NCBI GenBank assembly: GCA_947652115.1
Contig: OX393568.1
Span: 10,540,786 to 10,604,785 of the forward strand
DNA from: Blastomussa wellsi
Taxonomy: Eukaryota; Cnidaria; Anthozoa; Scleractinia; Plerogyridae
DNA: 64,000 nt
Direction of reading: 5' to 3'
Shown here piece after piece: positions 9,856 through 19,314 of this stretch. Each line of letters starts with the position of its first letter. The stretch's first letter is position 1. The position numbers were made by a program, and so were the translations under genes. The notes under the pieces are model-generated. The model did no database searches. It worked only from the letters and a program-made list of their open reading frames with translations, and had not been told where the DNA came from.

Positions 9856-9881
9856 GTTTGTTATAGATAAGAGAAATTTAT

Positions 9882-10199
9882 TTAATTGGATTTTTTTTCT
9901 TGACTTCCATTTATTACCACTAGTGTTTTTAAAACTATCCAAATTAACTTTTTCGCTTCTTGTTCACTCAGCTCTTCCCCATTTTTCACTTTCCTAATGA
10001 ACTCTTCCTTTTCTTGAACACTTAGCTCTTTCGCATTTTCCACATTTTCCACATTTCCCACCACATACTCGAGATCAGGATTTTTGACTATCCAAACGAT
10101 TGTTTTTAAGCAACACCATGAGAAATACCCCCAAAATATGCCAATGCCTGTTGGCGCTGCGCTGCTTATCGCAAACTGGGTTAAGTTGATTTTCCGCAT
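9882..10199 (-). CDS. V3 105-aa membrane/charged-tail protein
   Basis: ATG at 10199 gives MRKINLTQFAI. A hydrophobic segment with Trp and Cys (about residues 18-37, IGIFWGYFSWCCLKTIVWIV) is followed by KNPDLE and a long charged helix (KELSVQEKEEFIRK) and a second short hydrophobic stretch near the end (LIWIVLKTLVVI). The frame also runs upstream to 10271, but that part overlaps the neighbouring gene and the ATG at 10199 matches the start in V1. Relatives: 1072-1299 (stop) and 32850-33043 (broken). The only intact copy in the window. Confidence 0.6.
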   Translation of the reverse strand: MRKINLTQFAISSAAPTGIGIFWGYFSWCCLKTIVWIVKNPDLEYVVGNVENVENAKELSVQEKEEFIRKVKNGEELSEQEAKKLIWIVLKTLVVINGSQEKKSN

Positions 10200-10245
10200 T
10201 TTATATTCACCAAAAAAAGTATTCAAATAAATTTTTTCCCCCACT

Positions 10246-10677
10246 CTAGTCCATCTGGACCCTCTGGGCAAAGCTTTTTTTGGGTTGCGGCGGGGATGCT
10301 TGCGTCACCTTTGGCGCAGGTGCTGGCTCAAGTGCCGGCGCAGTTGGCCGAAAAAAGGCTTTGATGTCTTCACGCTTACCATAAGTTGTAACAAGCGTTG
10401 TGCCAATTGCAATGATAGAGATCCATTGAGTTGTGCTGAGCCAATTTGTGCTTTTGGAAACATCTGCAGCGGGCTCTGGCGCAGGTGCAGGCGCAGGCGC
10501 AGATTTTTCATTCTCGTTTGCAATTTTCTCGATTGCTTTTTTCTGTGCTTCGCGGGCCAACCGTGTTCTTTCAGCAGCCGCTTTACCAGCAGCCACTCAC
10601 TTGGGGCTTTTGGCTGGCTTTGCAGCCGGAGTTAAAGTTACTTGGCTTTCCTGCGGTATTTGCTGTTCTTCAACTAT
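10246..10677 (-). pseudogene. V3 copy of the basic single-pass membrane protein, start lost
   Basis: The 116 codons from 10596 down match 579-1028 (STTQWISII, REDIKAFF, PKKSFAQRVQM). Upstream the frame continues to 10677, where the expected ATG is ATA, and a TGA at 10597-10599 sits where relatives have Arg. Both a lost start and a nonsense codon make this a pseudogene unless it starts internally. Confidence 0.65.
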
Positions 10678-10701
10678 TATTACTTGGAAACAAATTTATA
10701 T

Positions 10702-10851
10702 TTAATTAAAAAATTTTTTCTGTGCTTCGCGAGCCAACCGAGTTTTTTCAGCAAAGAATTTTAAAGCAGCCTCCACTTGCTTGGGATTTTTGGCGGGCTT
10801 CTTCGTTACTTGGCTCGCGGGTGGTTGCTGCTGATGCTGTTCTTCAACCAT
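10702..10851 (-). CDS. V3 truncated tandem duplicate of the basic protein, 49 aa
   Basis: ATG 10851 opens a 49-aa frame starting MVEEQHQQQPP and containing KKPAKNPKQV and EKTRLAREAQKK, the N-terminal basic region of the gene just downstream. It ends at TAA 10702-10704 without the membrane segment. Its upstream leader (10852-10885) also matches that of 579. It is a partial tandem duplication; whether it is expressed is unknown. Confidence 0.5.
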   Translation of the reverse strand: MVEEQHQQQPPASQVTKKPAKNPKQVEAALKFFAEKTRLAREAQKKFFN

Positions 10852-10908
10852 TGTTAAGTAAAAACAAATATATGTTTAATAAAAAAAATTTTTGTGAGGC
10901 ATTGCTGC

Positions 10909-11463
10909 CTATTTCTGGGGAATTATTTCAGCAGTTGGTGAGGAAAGCTCAGCATGGTCAATAATTTCTTCCGATTTTGATTCGCTTTTCCAATCAATGT
11001 TTTTTATTGTGATAAGCGCAGTGTCGGCCGTTGAGAGAAAATGTCCACACTTTAAAGCAATGGTACCGGCCAGGTTGGTGAGATCTTTCTTGATGAAATA
11101 GGAGTTTCTGAGTTCTTTTTGATAAACGTCGACGTCTTTGACTTTGACGAACATTCCAACCGCTTTGGAGACAATAAAAATGAAGCTGTCGAGCAAGCTA
11201 TCAGATGTCTTTGAACCTTCAAAGGCCTCCCAACGTTTTTTGTATTTCTCAACATCTTTGTCGCTTAGGCGCTTCACCTGATCATGCGACAGTTGCACGC
11301 CAAGGGCTTCTTTGGATTTTCCTGTTGACACCAGCACGGCCAACTGCTCGCGAAGAGCGGGAATATCAGGCTGCAATGAAGAGAAATTGTCTGGCGTGCT
11401 CGTTGGTTCAGCCTCAAGCAAGCTCAAAACATCGGTAATCGCGGAGTCTTCGAATGTATCCAT
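10909..11463 (-). CDS. V3 conserved 184-aa-type protein, intact
   Basis: A full frame from ATG 11463, starting MDTFEDSAITDVLSLLEAEP. A short acidic N-terminus is followed by a helical region (PDIPALREQLAVLVSTGKSKEALG), a charged segment (RLSDKDVEKYKKRWEAFEG), a hydrophobic stretch (SLLDSFIFIVSKAVGMFV) and a conserved end (NLAGTIALKCGHFL). The tail has SSPTAEIIPQK. Relatives at 1-520 and 33629-34183. It lies between the ATPase and the basic TM gene in all copies. No recognised domain; the strict conservation argues for an essential element function. Confidence 0.7.
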   Translation of the reverse strand: MDTFEDSAITDVLSLLEAEPTSTPDNFSSLQPDIPALREQLAVLVSTGKSKEALGVQLSHDQVKRLSDKDVEKYKKRWEAFEGSKTSDSLLDSFIFIVSKAVGMFVKVKDVDVYQKELRNSYFIKKDLTNLAGTIALKCGHFLSTADTALITIKNIDWKSESKSEEIIDHAELSSPTAEIIPQK

Positions 11464-11486
11464 TTTGTATATTGGTTTTCTTTTTT

Positions 11487-12088
11487 TTAATTGCGCACAA
11501 ATTTTATTCCGTAAGGGAACCGAAGTGCGAACTCAAGGAAGGAAAACTTATTTTTTTCCAACTTCGAAATGTATTCTTGGAACTCCTTTTGTGGAAGGGT
11601 GCCAGCGAAATCTTCATAAACATCTTTCAAAGTCTTCCTTGAGGTTGTATAAAAAGCACAGCCGCAGCTACGTTTTCGCGGAAAGAAGCTGTGATGCTGG
11701 TCGTCTTTTGAATGAGTGCCCACACGCTGAATCCCATGTGGCGGGCGCTGAATGCGAGATTTACCAGCGGGCCTGAGCGTTTTTTCACATCTTTCGTGGC
11801 CGCGCAGTCATCGAGGATTATGAGCGTGTTGGCGCCCTCCAAAAACAAGCATACAATCTTTAACCAGGGTTCCACCTCATGTTGTTCGCAAATGATAACA
11901 TAAAAACGCGGGTCAGCCAAAGCGAAACGATGAAAAGTCATGTTATGCGCGAATGTTGGACAGATGAGCACGATGTTCTCGAACTTGCTGCGGAAAGGAC
12001 CGCGGAGTTGATCAACCACAAACTGCGATTTGCCTGAATTTGTCGGTCCAATGTTCAGAGCATTGAACGGTATGAGTTTTGGATCCAT
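11487..12088 (-). pseudogene. V3 packaging ATPase, frameshifted
   Basis: ATG 12088 starts MDPKLIPFNALNIGPTNSGK: Walker A is GPTNSGKS close to the N-terminus; Walker B is LIILDDCAA about 75 residues on. Near 11650 the frame shifts and the C-terminal helix region (TLKDVYEDFAGTLPQKEF, LEFALRFPYG) follows in another frame to 11487. Same family and position as V5 34215-34832. The short lead before Walker A and total of ~200 aa are the usual size of Polinton A32-type ATPases. An upstream TTG frame (12115) overlaps the capsid gene by 20 bases. Confidence 0.75.
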
Positions 12089-12095
12089 TTCTTTA

Positions 12096-13326
12096 TTACA
12101 ATTGCAAAGACTCAAATTGCCTCTCCAAATTACTCATTTGCGCGTCTCTGATCACGAATATGTGGCAGTTCACTTTTCCTCCTCCGCTTGCCTTCCTCTC
12201 GAGCTCGAGCAGAATACCGTTTTGCGTGTTCACAAGTCGTGTGCCGCTGCCGTGCAGCGTCTGATCTGTCATTGAGCGCAGATCGACCAGAAGCCCCAAC
12301 TTGTCATCGCTCTAGAACTTTGTCTTATTCATGTGGGGCGTTATTTTCTGTGGAAAGAAGCGGCGGACCATCTCCCACGTGTCCCTCTTTGTGATGCCGG
12401 TGTTGCAGAGCCTGTTGGGCTTGCCTTTCACCGTGACGTTGACTTTCGTGAGGCCGGGGTTGATGAACTTTTCTGAATCTCTGGCCCTTGAGCGTAAGGC
12501 TCGATGAAACAGGAGAAGGATTGCTTTCAAGGACCTACACTGGGGGTTGACACTGAGGTTAATCTTTTCCTCGCTTTTGGGGAAGGTGTGCGTCTTAAGA
12601 AGCTGGACGTGATCGTACACGAATACCCTTCCCCTGGAGTAAACACTGCTCGCCTCGTCCGCCAGAGACTTGCTACTCATCATTTCGTACTCGATCTTGA
12701 TGTTCGTCAGCTTGTATTTCAGTTTTTCCGGGTCTAAGCCTTTGACAACCTGAAAGGCCTGTGCAAGGGTCAGCTGAAACAAGAGTTCTTGAAAGATAGC
12801 TTGGGGATAAAAAACACCGTGGTCGGTCAGTAAGTCTGATCCAATATTCTGTGCCATAAACTTCTGAGAGCGCGTTTTCCGCGTCAACACCCGAGGTTTT
12901 CTTATCCTCAGTATTTGAGCGGATCTTGCAGAGATCCTCGCTTTGAATTCCATCGAGCTGCCTGTTGTCTCGCTCGTCCTGCGAGAGAAAAAGGTCCTCC
13001 CAGGTCTTGTAGATGTCATAACCACCTATGACATGCAGATCTTCGACCCCGAACTTCACAACCAGCCTGTCGACAAGAGCGCGCCCGACGTTTTGAACGA
13101 CGAAGTTGTAGGGGTCACCTCCAGAAAGATCGATGTTGAAAATTAGTGCGAGCGAGCCGGGTACGAGGACCTCGTTATCACCCAGCTTGGGCACGTAAAC
13201 ATTGAGGATCTCGCCGGGGTTGGCCTCGCTTGGACTAAAGGTGAAGCATTGCGTTGCACGCTCGAATTTCGCCGCGTGGATATTTTTTTCGCTGTGTGTT
13301 GGACGAAGGTTTGCTTGCACCGCCAT
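12096..13326 (-). pseudogene. V3 major capsid protein (double-jelly-roll type), two lesions
   Basis: ATG 13326 opens a gene matching the intact 415-aa V5 capsid (34816-36063) along its length: PKLGDNEVLVPGSLALIFN, IDLSGG, LFLSQDERDN, ILTDHGVFYP-like and HGSGTRL motifs. The frame shifts near 12840, where several codons are missing, and an in-frame TAG at 12309-12311 replaces a Tyr. The protein would form the hexagonal capsomers of the virion. The start is 38 bp from the divergent coiled-coil gene. Confidence 0.75.
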
Positions 13327-13364
13327 TTTGTATTAAATATAAAAATATTTTTATTCAATAGACA
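13327..13364. promoter_or_regulatory. Divergent 38-bp spacer between V3 capsid and coiled-coil genes
   Basis: An AT-only core (TAAATATAAAAATATTTTTATT) between two ATGs facing away from each other. The V5 spacer (36064-36100) has the same length, orientation and AAATATTTTT core. Likely a shared two-way promoter; inference from conservation and geometry. Confidence 0.4.
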
Positions 13365-14622
13365 ATGGCGGAAGGTGGCGGTTTTGAAAACCCTGGTTTT
13401 GATCCACATCCCTTGACGATGCTATTGACAACGATGGCGATGCAGATGAACAAGAAGAAAACCGTCAAAACACAACCGGTCCTTTTGTGCCGGACACCGC
13501 TTCGACACCCTATCACGGTGGCGAAGAAATTGAAATGGAAACAAGGCTTCGCGAGCAGAGCAGGCTGCCTGACACTTCCATTGAGGAAACTCCATTGTTG
13601 GGCAGCAGTGAACGAGCTTGGCTTGCTGCAAAAGAACAATTTCCGAACATGAGCTCAAGCGAGCTTGAGTTTTTTACAGCACAAAAAGCGGAAGGCTTCA
13701 AGTTGAAATGTTTGGCGCTGGAAAAAAGCCATATGACATATTTACCACAAAAAGGGGTACAAAACAAAAACATCTTAATCCAAGCCTTACCAAAGAAATA
13801 AAAACTGCACTCGGAAAGTCCATTTTTGAATTAAAGGAAGCCTTTCAGCAAGAACGAGCTGAAAAAGAAAAAGAACTGGAAAAATCTTTATCTATGGAAG
13901 AAATCAGAAACAGAATGAGAGTAATTGATGAGCAGAGAGCTGCTCTTCAAGATACACATGGCCCTTTGGATGAAAAAGAAATTCAAAAACTGAAACAGGC
14001 GAAAAAATACCTTGAAAAAGAACATCAAGATAAAAGAAAGCAACTGGAACGAATCAACAAAACAGCAAAACAGGCGCCAAAATTAAAAGAAGAAATTTAG
14101 AAGCTCACAGAAGAAAATGCCAGGTTAGAAAAAAACATAAGTGAACTTCAAGAGAAAATTGACACAGAAACCCTCAAAGAGCTGAAAGTTCAAAAAGCAG
14201 AACTGGAACGTCAAAATTAAGAAGACAGGGCGGTCATTAACGATGAGAACGCCTCACCCTCTGATAAAGAAGCCGCACAGCGTCTCGAAGAGATCAACCA
14301 GGTTGACACACAGATTGAGGAAATAGAACGGGAGAAGCCCCTTCGAGAAAGGGTCAAAGAGATCTTCAAAAAATACGGCGTGACCGCAACGGCTGTCCTT
14401 CTTGCTGCTGGTGTCACGATCGGCGCTGTTGTAAGCACAATCAACAACTCACTGAAAGCTACCGCAAAAGGGCTGGCAAATGGTTTGAAAGAGATTGGCA
14501 AAAAACTTGCTGGAATCCTTCCCGGGTTAATTGGCTCGATTGTTTCTTTCCTTTTCAAAGCTGCTGGAGAGGTCGTCTCTTTTCTGGCAGAACACGTCTG
14601 GCTTCTGATTGAGCATTTTTGA
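13365..14622 (+). pseudogene. V3 long coiled-coil protein with C-terminal membrane segments
   Basis: Begins MAEGG like the V5 copy at 36101. Pieces in shifting frames cover an acidic N-terminus, a LPDTS.EETPLLG motif, a long heptad-like Glu/Lys/Gln region (13800-14340; EKEKELEKSLSMEEIRNRM) and a C-terminal part with KEIFKKYGVTATAVLLAAG, a Gly/Lys amphipathic stretch and a final hydrophobic segment (IVSFLFKAAGEVVSFLAEHV). In-frame stops occur at 14098-14100 and 14218-14220 and there are frameshifts near 13425 and 13700. About 410 codons originally. A membrane-anchored rod is plausible; function unknown. Confidence 0.6.
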
Positions 14623-14635
14623 TTGAGCAGCAGCG

Positions 14636-16236
14636 TTAACTCAATGCCAACCCCGCAACTGCAACCGCGCCAACAGCGACAGCTATTTTGTTGTTTAGAT
14701 GGTTGTCGGAACCAGCCGCGGGTGCTGGTTCAGATTCCGTTTGCTCCTCTGCAGCTGTTTGAATCACAGGCGCTTGCTGTTTTTTTTTCCATTGCTGCTT
14801 TGTGAATTGGATTGGAAAGGTGACTGTTTGGCGGGTTTATTTTCGATCTACCGCCATCCATGTACTGAATTCCCACTTTTCTTGTGTCCTTGTTTGCCCC
14901 GTCGTTGACCCCCAGCTTCATACCCGGTATCGCCTGTTTGAGTTGGTTGTTGTAACCAACCGTGCTTTCTGTGTTTATTACCATCCGCGCGGGCATCAGC
15001 CAAGCGCCTGGGCAAAAAGCAAGGTTGAGCCTCACCTTTGCCTCATCCACCACCAGCTGGTATCTTTGAACTGACTTGGCAAGGTCGGGCTGCCTCACCA
15101 CGTCTTCCACCAAGACGTTGAACTCGCTCTGGGCTTCTTTTGCTCTTCCTCCAGCCCCAAGAATGCTGCTGCGGACGTTGACTTGCGCACCCAAGATGCA
15201 ATACACAAAGGCTTCAATCGACTGGTTTATTCGCGACAAACCAGCCTGGGTCAAACCTGCTGTGGTTTTGGGTGCAAACCAATTGTATTGCTCTTCCTCA
15301 GCGTCATTTCTGATGAAGCAAACTGAAATTCCCTTTTCAGAGGCCTTTGGGTCTTCATCATCAAATTTTGCTTTTGCTGATGGATATGGAACATCTAGGA
15401 TGAATGGATCGCGGCAATAAATGTAAACGCTCCCTAGGCCGTGGTTCGGACCAATTGTAAACCGCAAATCAGTTGACGGGGGAACACCGAACTCTGCGCA
15501 CAATCTTTTCCGCGAAGCTTCATCATAATGATTATTAAACTGACTCCATGTTGGGTCGCCAGGAAGCGCGCTAAACCTTTGGATTCCTCCGACCTGAAAT
15601 AGTGAAGTACACGTGAAAAATATAAAACGCCCGCATCTGTGATGAAAGATTCAACGTTGTGTTGTTTTTGTCAAATACTTCTCTTGAGATTCCGCAGCCT
15701 GTCGTCGCACACCACACTGCGAAATTCAGCTGCTGTTCCCAGAAAGATAGATTTGGGCCCGCTTTTGCAGGCTTTGATGTTTAGAATTTCAGTTGTTCCT
15801 TGGTAAATATCTCTGAACTTTGTTGAAAAATACTGATCAGGGGTGACATAAATTTTGATTGCTTTGTTGAAAATTTTCTTCAAACTCGGCGCCGCTTCAT
15901 GAAATTCAACTGCTGGAACTGGCAGCGACATTTTTTCTGTGCGGGGCGTTAACTGTAAAGGGAAGCCGTCAACGTCATCCAAACCCAGCGCTCTTTTCAT
16001 GTCAGCGCTCCAATATTTTTGATCGGAACCGAATACGCTTTTTAAACTGCCTGGACCCTCTTTCCAGAATATTTCAGCTGTTGCTGTATTGTCCGGCTCA
16101 AAAATGTCTGGGCTTCAAATTGGCTTTTGTCGGCCCTTGGAAACCTTGCAGAAAAAGCCGCCCACGCCTTGGCTTGTGCAAGCTTCGCATTTGTGGAGAT
16201 GCTGCCAGCCTTCGATATTTTTTCTGAGATAGTCAT
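14636..16236 (-). pseudogene. V3 large uncharacterised virion-type protein (~535 codons), several frameshifts
   Basis: Joined by collinear open segments: 16236-16042 (MTISEKISKAG, Ala-rich helix), 16000-15671 (LPVPAVEFHEAAPS; TPDQYFSTKFRD), then 15660-14636 (GDPTWSQFNNHYDEA; GLGSVYIYCRDPFILDVPYP; an ILGAGG helix; PARMVINTESTVGYN). A run of nine T (14780-14788) shifts the frame; in the next frame an acidic/Pro linker and a C-terminal hydrophobic anchor (KIAVAVGAVAVAGLALS) end at TAA 14636-14638. The order between coiled-coil and minor-capsid genes suggests a structural protein. No family recognised; the segment joints are inferred. Confidence 0.5.
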
Positions 16237-16306
16237 ACACAACAGAATCTTGTTTGCTTGCGGTTTTCCAGATGTTCAATTGAAAATTTGTACACAACAA
16301 AATAAA

Positions 16307-17023
16307 ATGGTTGTGCTTACTATTGTTACAACAGAAAACGATCACACTGTTTACTTTGAGAATCCAATTCAGAACCCGAGACATATCAGACTGTTGTCTT
16401 GTTCACTATATAACTCGTGGCACAACTTAAGAAAAATGGGGAAAGTGTTTCATGAAAGGAAACTTAAAGGAAAGCCTATTGAAGATCTTAAGCCTCTTGA
16501 AACTCTATTTAAGCCTCTTGAAACTCTTTTGTACCCTGGGAACTATGATCTCGAAAGTATCCAAAACTTTTTCAACAAAGGTTTCCCAGATAATCTGTTT
16601 TCTGTAACGCGGGGTACATTCGGGAGAACACTAATCATTGCTCCAAACACAGACAAAATTAACGCAAAATTTAGTTTTAATGACAGTTTGAAATTTTTTC
16701 TTCACAAAAACGGCAGTAATGTTGTTTACACACAAATTGTTGTCGATGGTGTGAAAACTGGTAACTTTTATTTTATCCACTGCGATTTAGTGGACAGTGA
16801 GCAGAACCTTTTCAACGGCAATAACTCAAGTGTTCTTGCTAGCTTTGTCATAAAAGGTAAGCCATATGAAGAAGTTTCTTATCAGAGCGGAGAACAACAT
16901 GTTTTGAGGAACACAAATAAAACCAAAGAAGTATATAGTTTAAACATCTCAGTCAAAAATGAAAAAGTCGAACTGTTTGACTTTCATGGGTTTCCAATTT
17001 ATTTCCTTTTAGAAATAAATTGA
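16307..17023 (+). CDS. V3 minor capsid (penton)-like protein, 238 aa
   Basis: I start at ATG 16307; the longer upstream frame overlaps the neighbouring gene on the other strand. Motifs VYFENPIQNPRHIRLLSC, SLYNSWHNL and LYPGNYDLESIQNFFNKG resemble the pattern in V4 19315-20069 (FDNPIQLDP, YSWFNIS, FPDGNYSYVDINEQIQ). A spaced FxNPI, YxSW and PxGxY...I...I pattern is what I expect of the single-jelly-roll minor capsid proteins of Polinton-like viruses, which occupy capsid vertices. The frame is undamaged. The identification rests on pattern, not on a search. Confidence 0.5.
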   Translation: MVVLTIVTTENDHTVYFENPIQNPRHIRLLSCSLYNSWHNLRKMGKVFHERKLKGKPIEDLKPLETLFKPLETLLYPGNYDLESIQNFFNKGFPDNLFSVTRGTFGRTLIIAPNTDKINAKFSFNDSLKFFLHKNGSNVVYTQIVVDGVKTGNFYFIHCDLVDSEQNLFNGNNSSVLASFVIKGKPYEEVSYQSGEQHVLRNTNKTKEVYSLNISVKNEKVELFDFHGFPIYFLLEIN

Positions 17024-17035
17024 AATTGTTATACC

Positions 17036-17744
17036 ATGTCTTCGTCAAATGTCTTACAGCCGAGTGCTCCTCCTATTTATCCTGAGCTTCCCATGGAAAG
17101 AACCCCAGAAAATTTCCGACTTACTGAGATCAGCAAAATCGAAAAAGAAATCGCTGATGAAGCGGAACATAGGAGACTTGTATTGAAAAAATACAAAAAA
17201 AATCGCAAAATTATACACTATTCCGGGGTGACTTTTGGCTTTGTAAGTGTCGCCCTGTCTTCCGGTGCCGTTGCATCTTCTATGACTGGCGTTGGAATTG
17301 TAGTCGGAGCGCCTGTCGCTGGAATTGCCGCCCTCCATGGGTTTGCTTCCACAGGCTTATCTGTTGTAAACAAGAAACTTGAGAGGAAAGTCAAAAAACG
17401 TACTAAAATTCAAGCTTTGGCTCAAGCAAAGCATGACTCAATAAAAAAATTCCGTTTCTCAGGCTCTGGACGATAACAATGTTACCGACGCTGAATTCAA
17501 ACAAATAACACGTGAAATGAAGAAATATTGCGAAATTAAAGAGAAACTGCGAGAAAACTTTGCTGATAAACCTTCCGTTTCTCCAGATATTGAAACGTTA
17601 AAAAAACAGATTCGGCACGAACTTCGGGAAGAGCTTCGGAAAAAAACTGACAGCGTCAAGCACAAATTTGAACTAAACTTTGAGTCGAAAAAAATAAAAA
17701 TATCTCTTAGTGTTATTAAAAATAGACGCGGCTGTCACGCGTGA
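17036..17744 (+). pseudogene. V3 membrane/coiled-coil protein with PSAP/PPxY-like N-terminus, frameshifted
   Basis: Starts 12 bp after the minor-capsid-like gene. The N-terminus reads QPSAPPIYPELP, combining a PSAP and a PPIY, both short motifs known to recruit ESCRT/NEDD4 machinery in budding viruses. Residues ~35-55 are charged coil, ~60-110 two hydrophobic Ala/Gly/Ser segments (SGVTFGFVSVALSSGAVASS; GVGIVVGAPVAGIAAL), then a basic region. An A7 run near 17444 shifts the frame; the continuation (17456-17744) is coil-forming with DAEFKQITREMKKY. About 235 codons originally. A membrane protein whose motif role is inferred. Confidence 0.55.
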
Positions 17745-17770
17745 CCGGCTTACAAGAGTTGTCTTTTGGG

Positions 17771-17905
17771 TTAATCGAAGCTCGTTTCCTGTGCCTCTTG
17801 TTTGGCCTGAATAGCTTCATATGTTATTCGTCTGATATCTTTCTGCCAAACAGGCGTAAAAAGTTCGTCTATTGCGTATGCAATGATATAAATAATCAGA
17901 AACAT
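17771..17905 (-). CDS. Possible 44-aa single-pass membrane peptide in V3
   Basis: ATG 17905 to TAA 17771. A hydrophobic N-terminal segment (MFLIIYIIAYAIDELF) is followed by a polar helix (QAKQEAQETSFD). It fills the gap after the 17036 gene on the other strand, in the style of the small membrane genes elsewhere in V3. No relative is visible in the window, so it could be chance. Confidence 0.35.
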   Translation of the reverse strand: MFLIIYIIAYAIDELFTPVWQKDIRRITYEAIQAKQEAQETSFD

Positions 17906-17988
17906 GACGCTTTCTCTATTTTCAGCTTCCGTTCAAAACAGAACTTCCGGTTTCTGGCCTCACGTGGAACGAAAAAAAGACAATAACT

Positions 17989-18124
17989 TTTTCACGTGCT
18001 AAACAATAGATGCATACCAAATCACCCTAACAACTGAAAATGTATTAATAGTTTTAAAATTTACTTTTCAAACAGTGCGTTGTTAGGGTGATTTGGTATG
18101 AATCTATTGTTTAGCACGTGAAAA
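17989..18124. repeat. 46-bp inverted repeat with CACGTG near each end
   Basis: Arms 17989-18034 and 18079-18124 are complementary with one mismatch (TTTTCACGTGCTAAACAATA...). The 44-bp loop is AT-rich. It lies in the gene-poor stretch of V3. Could be a small MITE, a transcription terminator shared by converging genes, or an origin-like cruciform. Confidence 0.8.
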
Positions 18125-18302
18125 CGTAATTGTTTCATTGGCTGTTCACATGATATTTAGGGAAAACCCATTCACGTCAGCGCGGATATGTATTTTATTT
18201 CCCCCGCTATCTTAAATATTTAACTGTCGTCAAAAGTTGGATCGTCGAGGAAGTTTTTGTCTCCATTTTTTCAGCACAAGGCAAACGTTCTTTGGCTTCT
18301 GG

Positions 18303-18392
18303 TTACTGAATTTCGGATTTTATTTGTTCAAACAGTTTTTCAATATCAATTTCCGCGAGTGCTTGTTCTATATCCTGCCACGTTTCAGCCAT
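18303..18392 (-). other. Gene-poor stretch 18125-18540 with a 29-aa frame
   Basis: The only notable coding hint in this ~400 bp is an acidic 29-aa frame starting MAETWQDIEQALAEI on the minus strand. After its stop the same frame continues with an ordinary-looking polar sequence, so a slightly longer broken gene is possible. Nothing else recognised. Confidence 0.2.
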
Positions 18393-18539
18393 AATATTTG
18401 CTTTTGATGCAAATCTCTAACTTGTTGTTGATATAAATGCTTGCTTTTTTGTCAAAACAATTTCAAAACATTTTTTTCTTGTTTGCGAAGTTGTTCCAGT
18501 CACAAGCAAAAAGATTTTAGGATATACTCATAGAATTCG

Positions 18540-18958
18540 TCATCATCAAAATAATAAGTGCAGCCTAAAGAATGTTCCACGCCATTTTTATAACATGTAG
18601 AGCATAATCCATTTTTTCCCTGCATGTACAAACGAAACCATTTAGCCTGCATGAACAAACGATAACTTTTGTAAACTGTTCACATCTGTCGCAAAAAATG
18701 TTAAAAAAGTTGTTTTCTTTTAGAGTCCACATCATTTGCATATCCAACAACTCCATAGCGAATAAAATAGCACTCCTCCCATTGATTATGAAATTTAGTA
18801 AGAATGTCATGTTTCAAGTCGAAATTTATATCTACGTATAAAGTACCATGATTTATGATATCCAATCGCTCCTTACAAATTCGCTCCCGGAGTTCTGGAG
18901 GGAGGTTTTGAATTGACTCGGATAGATTGCACTTGTTTTCTCCTTCTTGGTTTGTCAT
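18540..18958 (-). pseudogene. V3 Cys-rich terminal gene with a foreign 135-bp block
   Basis: ATG 18958 opens a frame with NLSESIQNLPPELRERICKE, an F-box-like helix opening. From 18854 to 18720 the coding sequence is instead 134/135 identical to the fibre-gene C-terminus of V4 (25121-25255, inverted). Downstream, a cysteine-rich part (FCDRCEQFTKVIVCSC; then CSTCYKNGVEHSLGC in the next frame) returns to what looks like the original gene, a CxxC-type zinc binder, ending with an acidic DDDEF tail. The chimera is out of frame after the block. Function of the original gene unknown. Confidence 0.55.
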
Positions 18959-18960
18959 GT

Positions 18961-19234
18961 TATTGTATATTCTTGTGTTGATATTTCTTCAAATGGAATA
19001 TAATTATGGCACAATATTGCAAGTGCATGCATTTCTTCAACAGGGAATATTGACACACCGCTCGCTCTGGCGGTTTTGTGTTTGCGTTTGGCACACATGT
19101 TTTGAGACATTCGCTCGCTTAGCGGGTCACGCGATTTTTACTTGTGTTTGCGTTTGTCACTCATGTTTTGTGGTTCTGGACTTAGCAACCGCTCAGCAAC
19201 CACGCAACCACACACATAGAAAATACTGGTTCTG
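18961..19234. repeat. V3 terminal repeat
   Basis: Matches the V1 terminal repeat (4985-5400) from CTTGTGTTGATATTTCTTC through CACCGCTCGCT, GGGTCACGCG and GCAACCACGCAACCACACAC, with short indels. The element end is the ACACACATAG...GGTTCTG motif at 19210-19234. Confidence 0.65.
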
Positions 19235-19266
19235 GGTGTGCCAGAGCCAGTATTTTCTATGTGTGT
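19210..19266. repeat. Perfectly placed palindrome at the V3/V4 joint
   Basis: Arms 19210-19234 and 19242-19266, 25 bp each with one mismatch, loop GGTGTGC. Both arms carry the terminal motif AAAATACTGG(T/C)TCTG shared with V5 (27611-27886). Either two element ends meet head to head, or one end was fold-back. Confidence 0.85.
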
Positions 19267-19314
19267 TCCATTCATGTGGTCTGTTCATTCGATAATTGTT
19301 GGTTATATAATATG

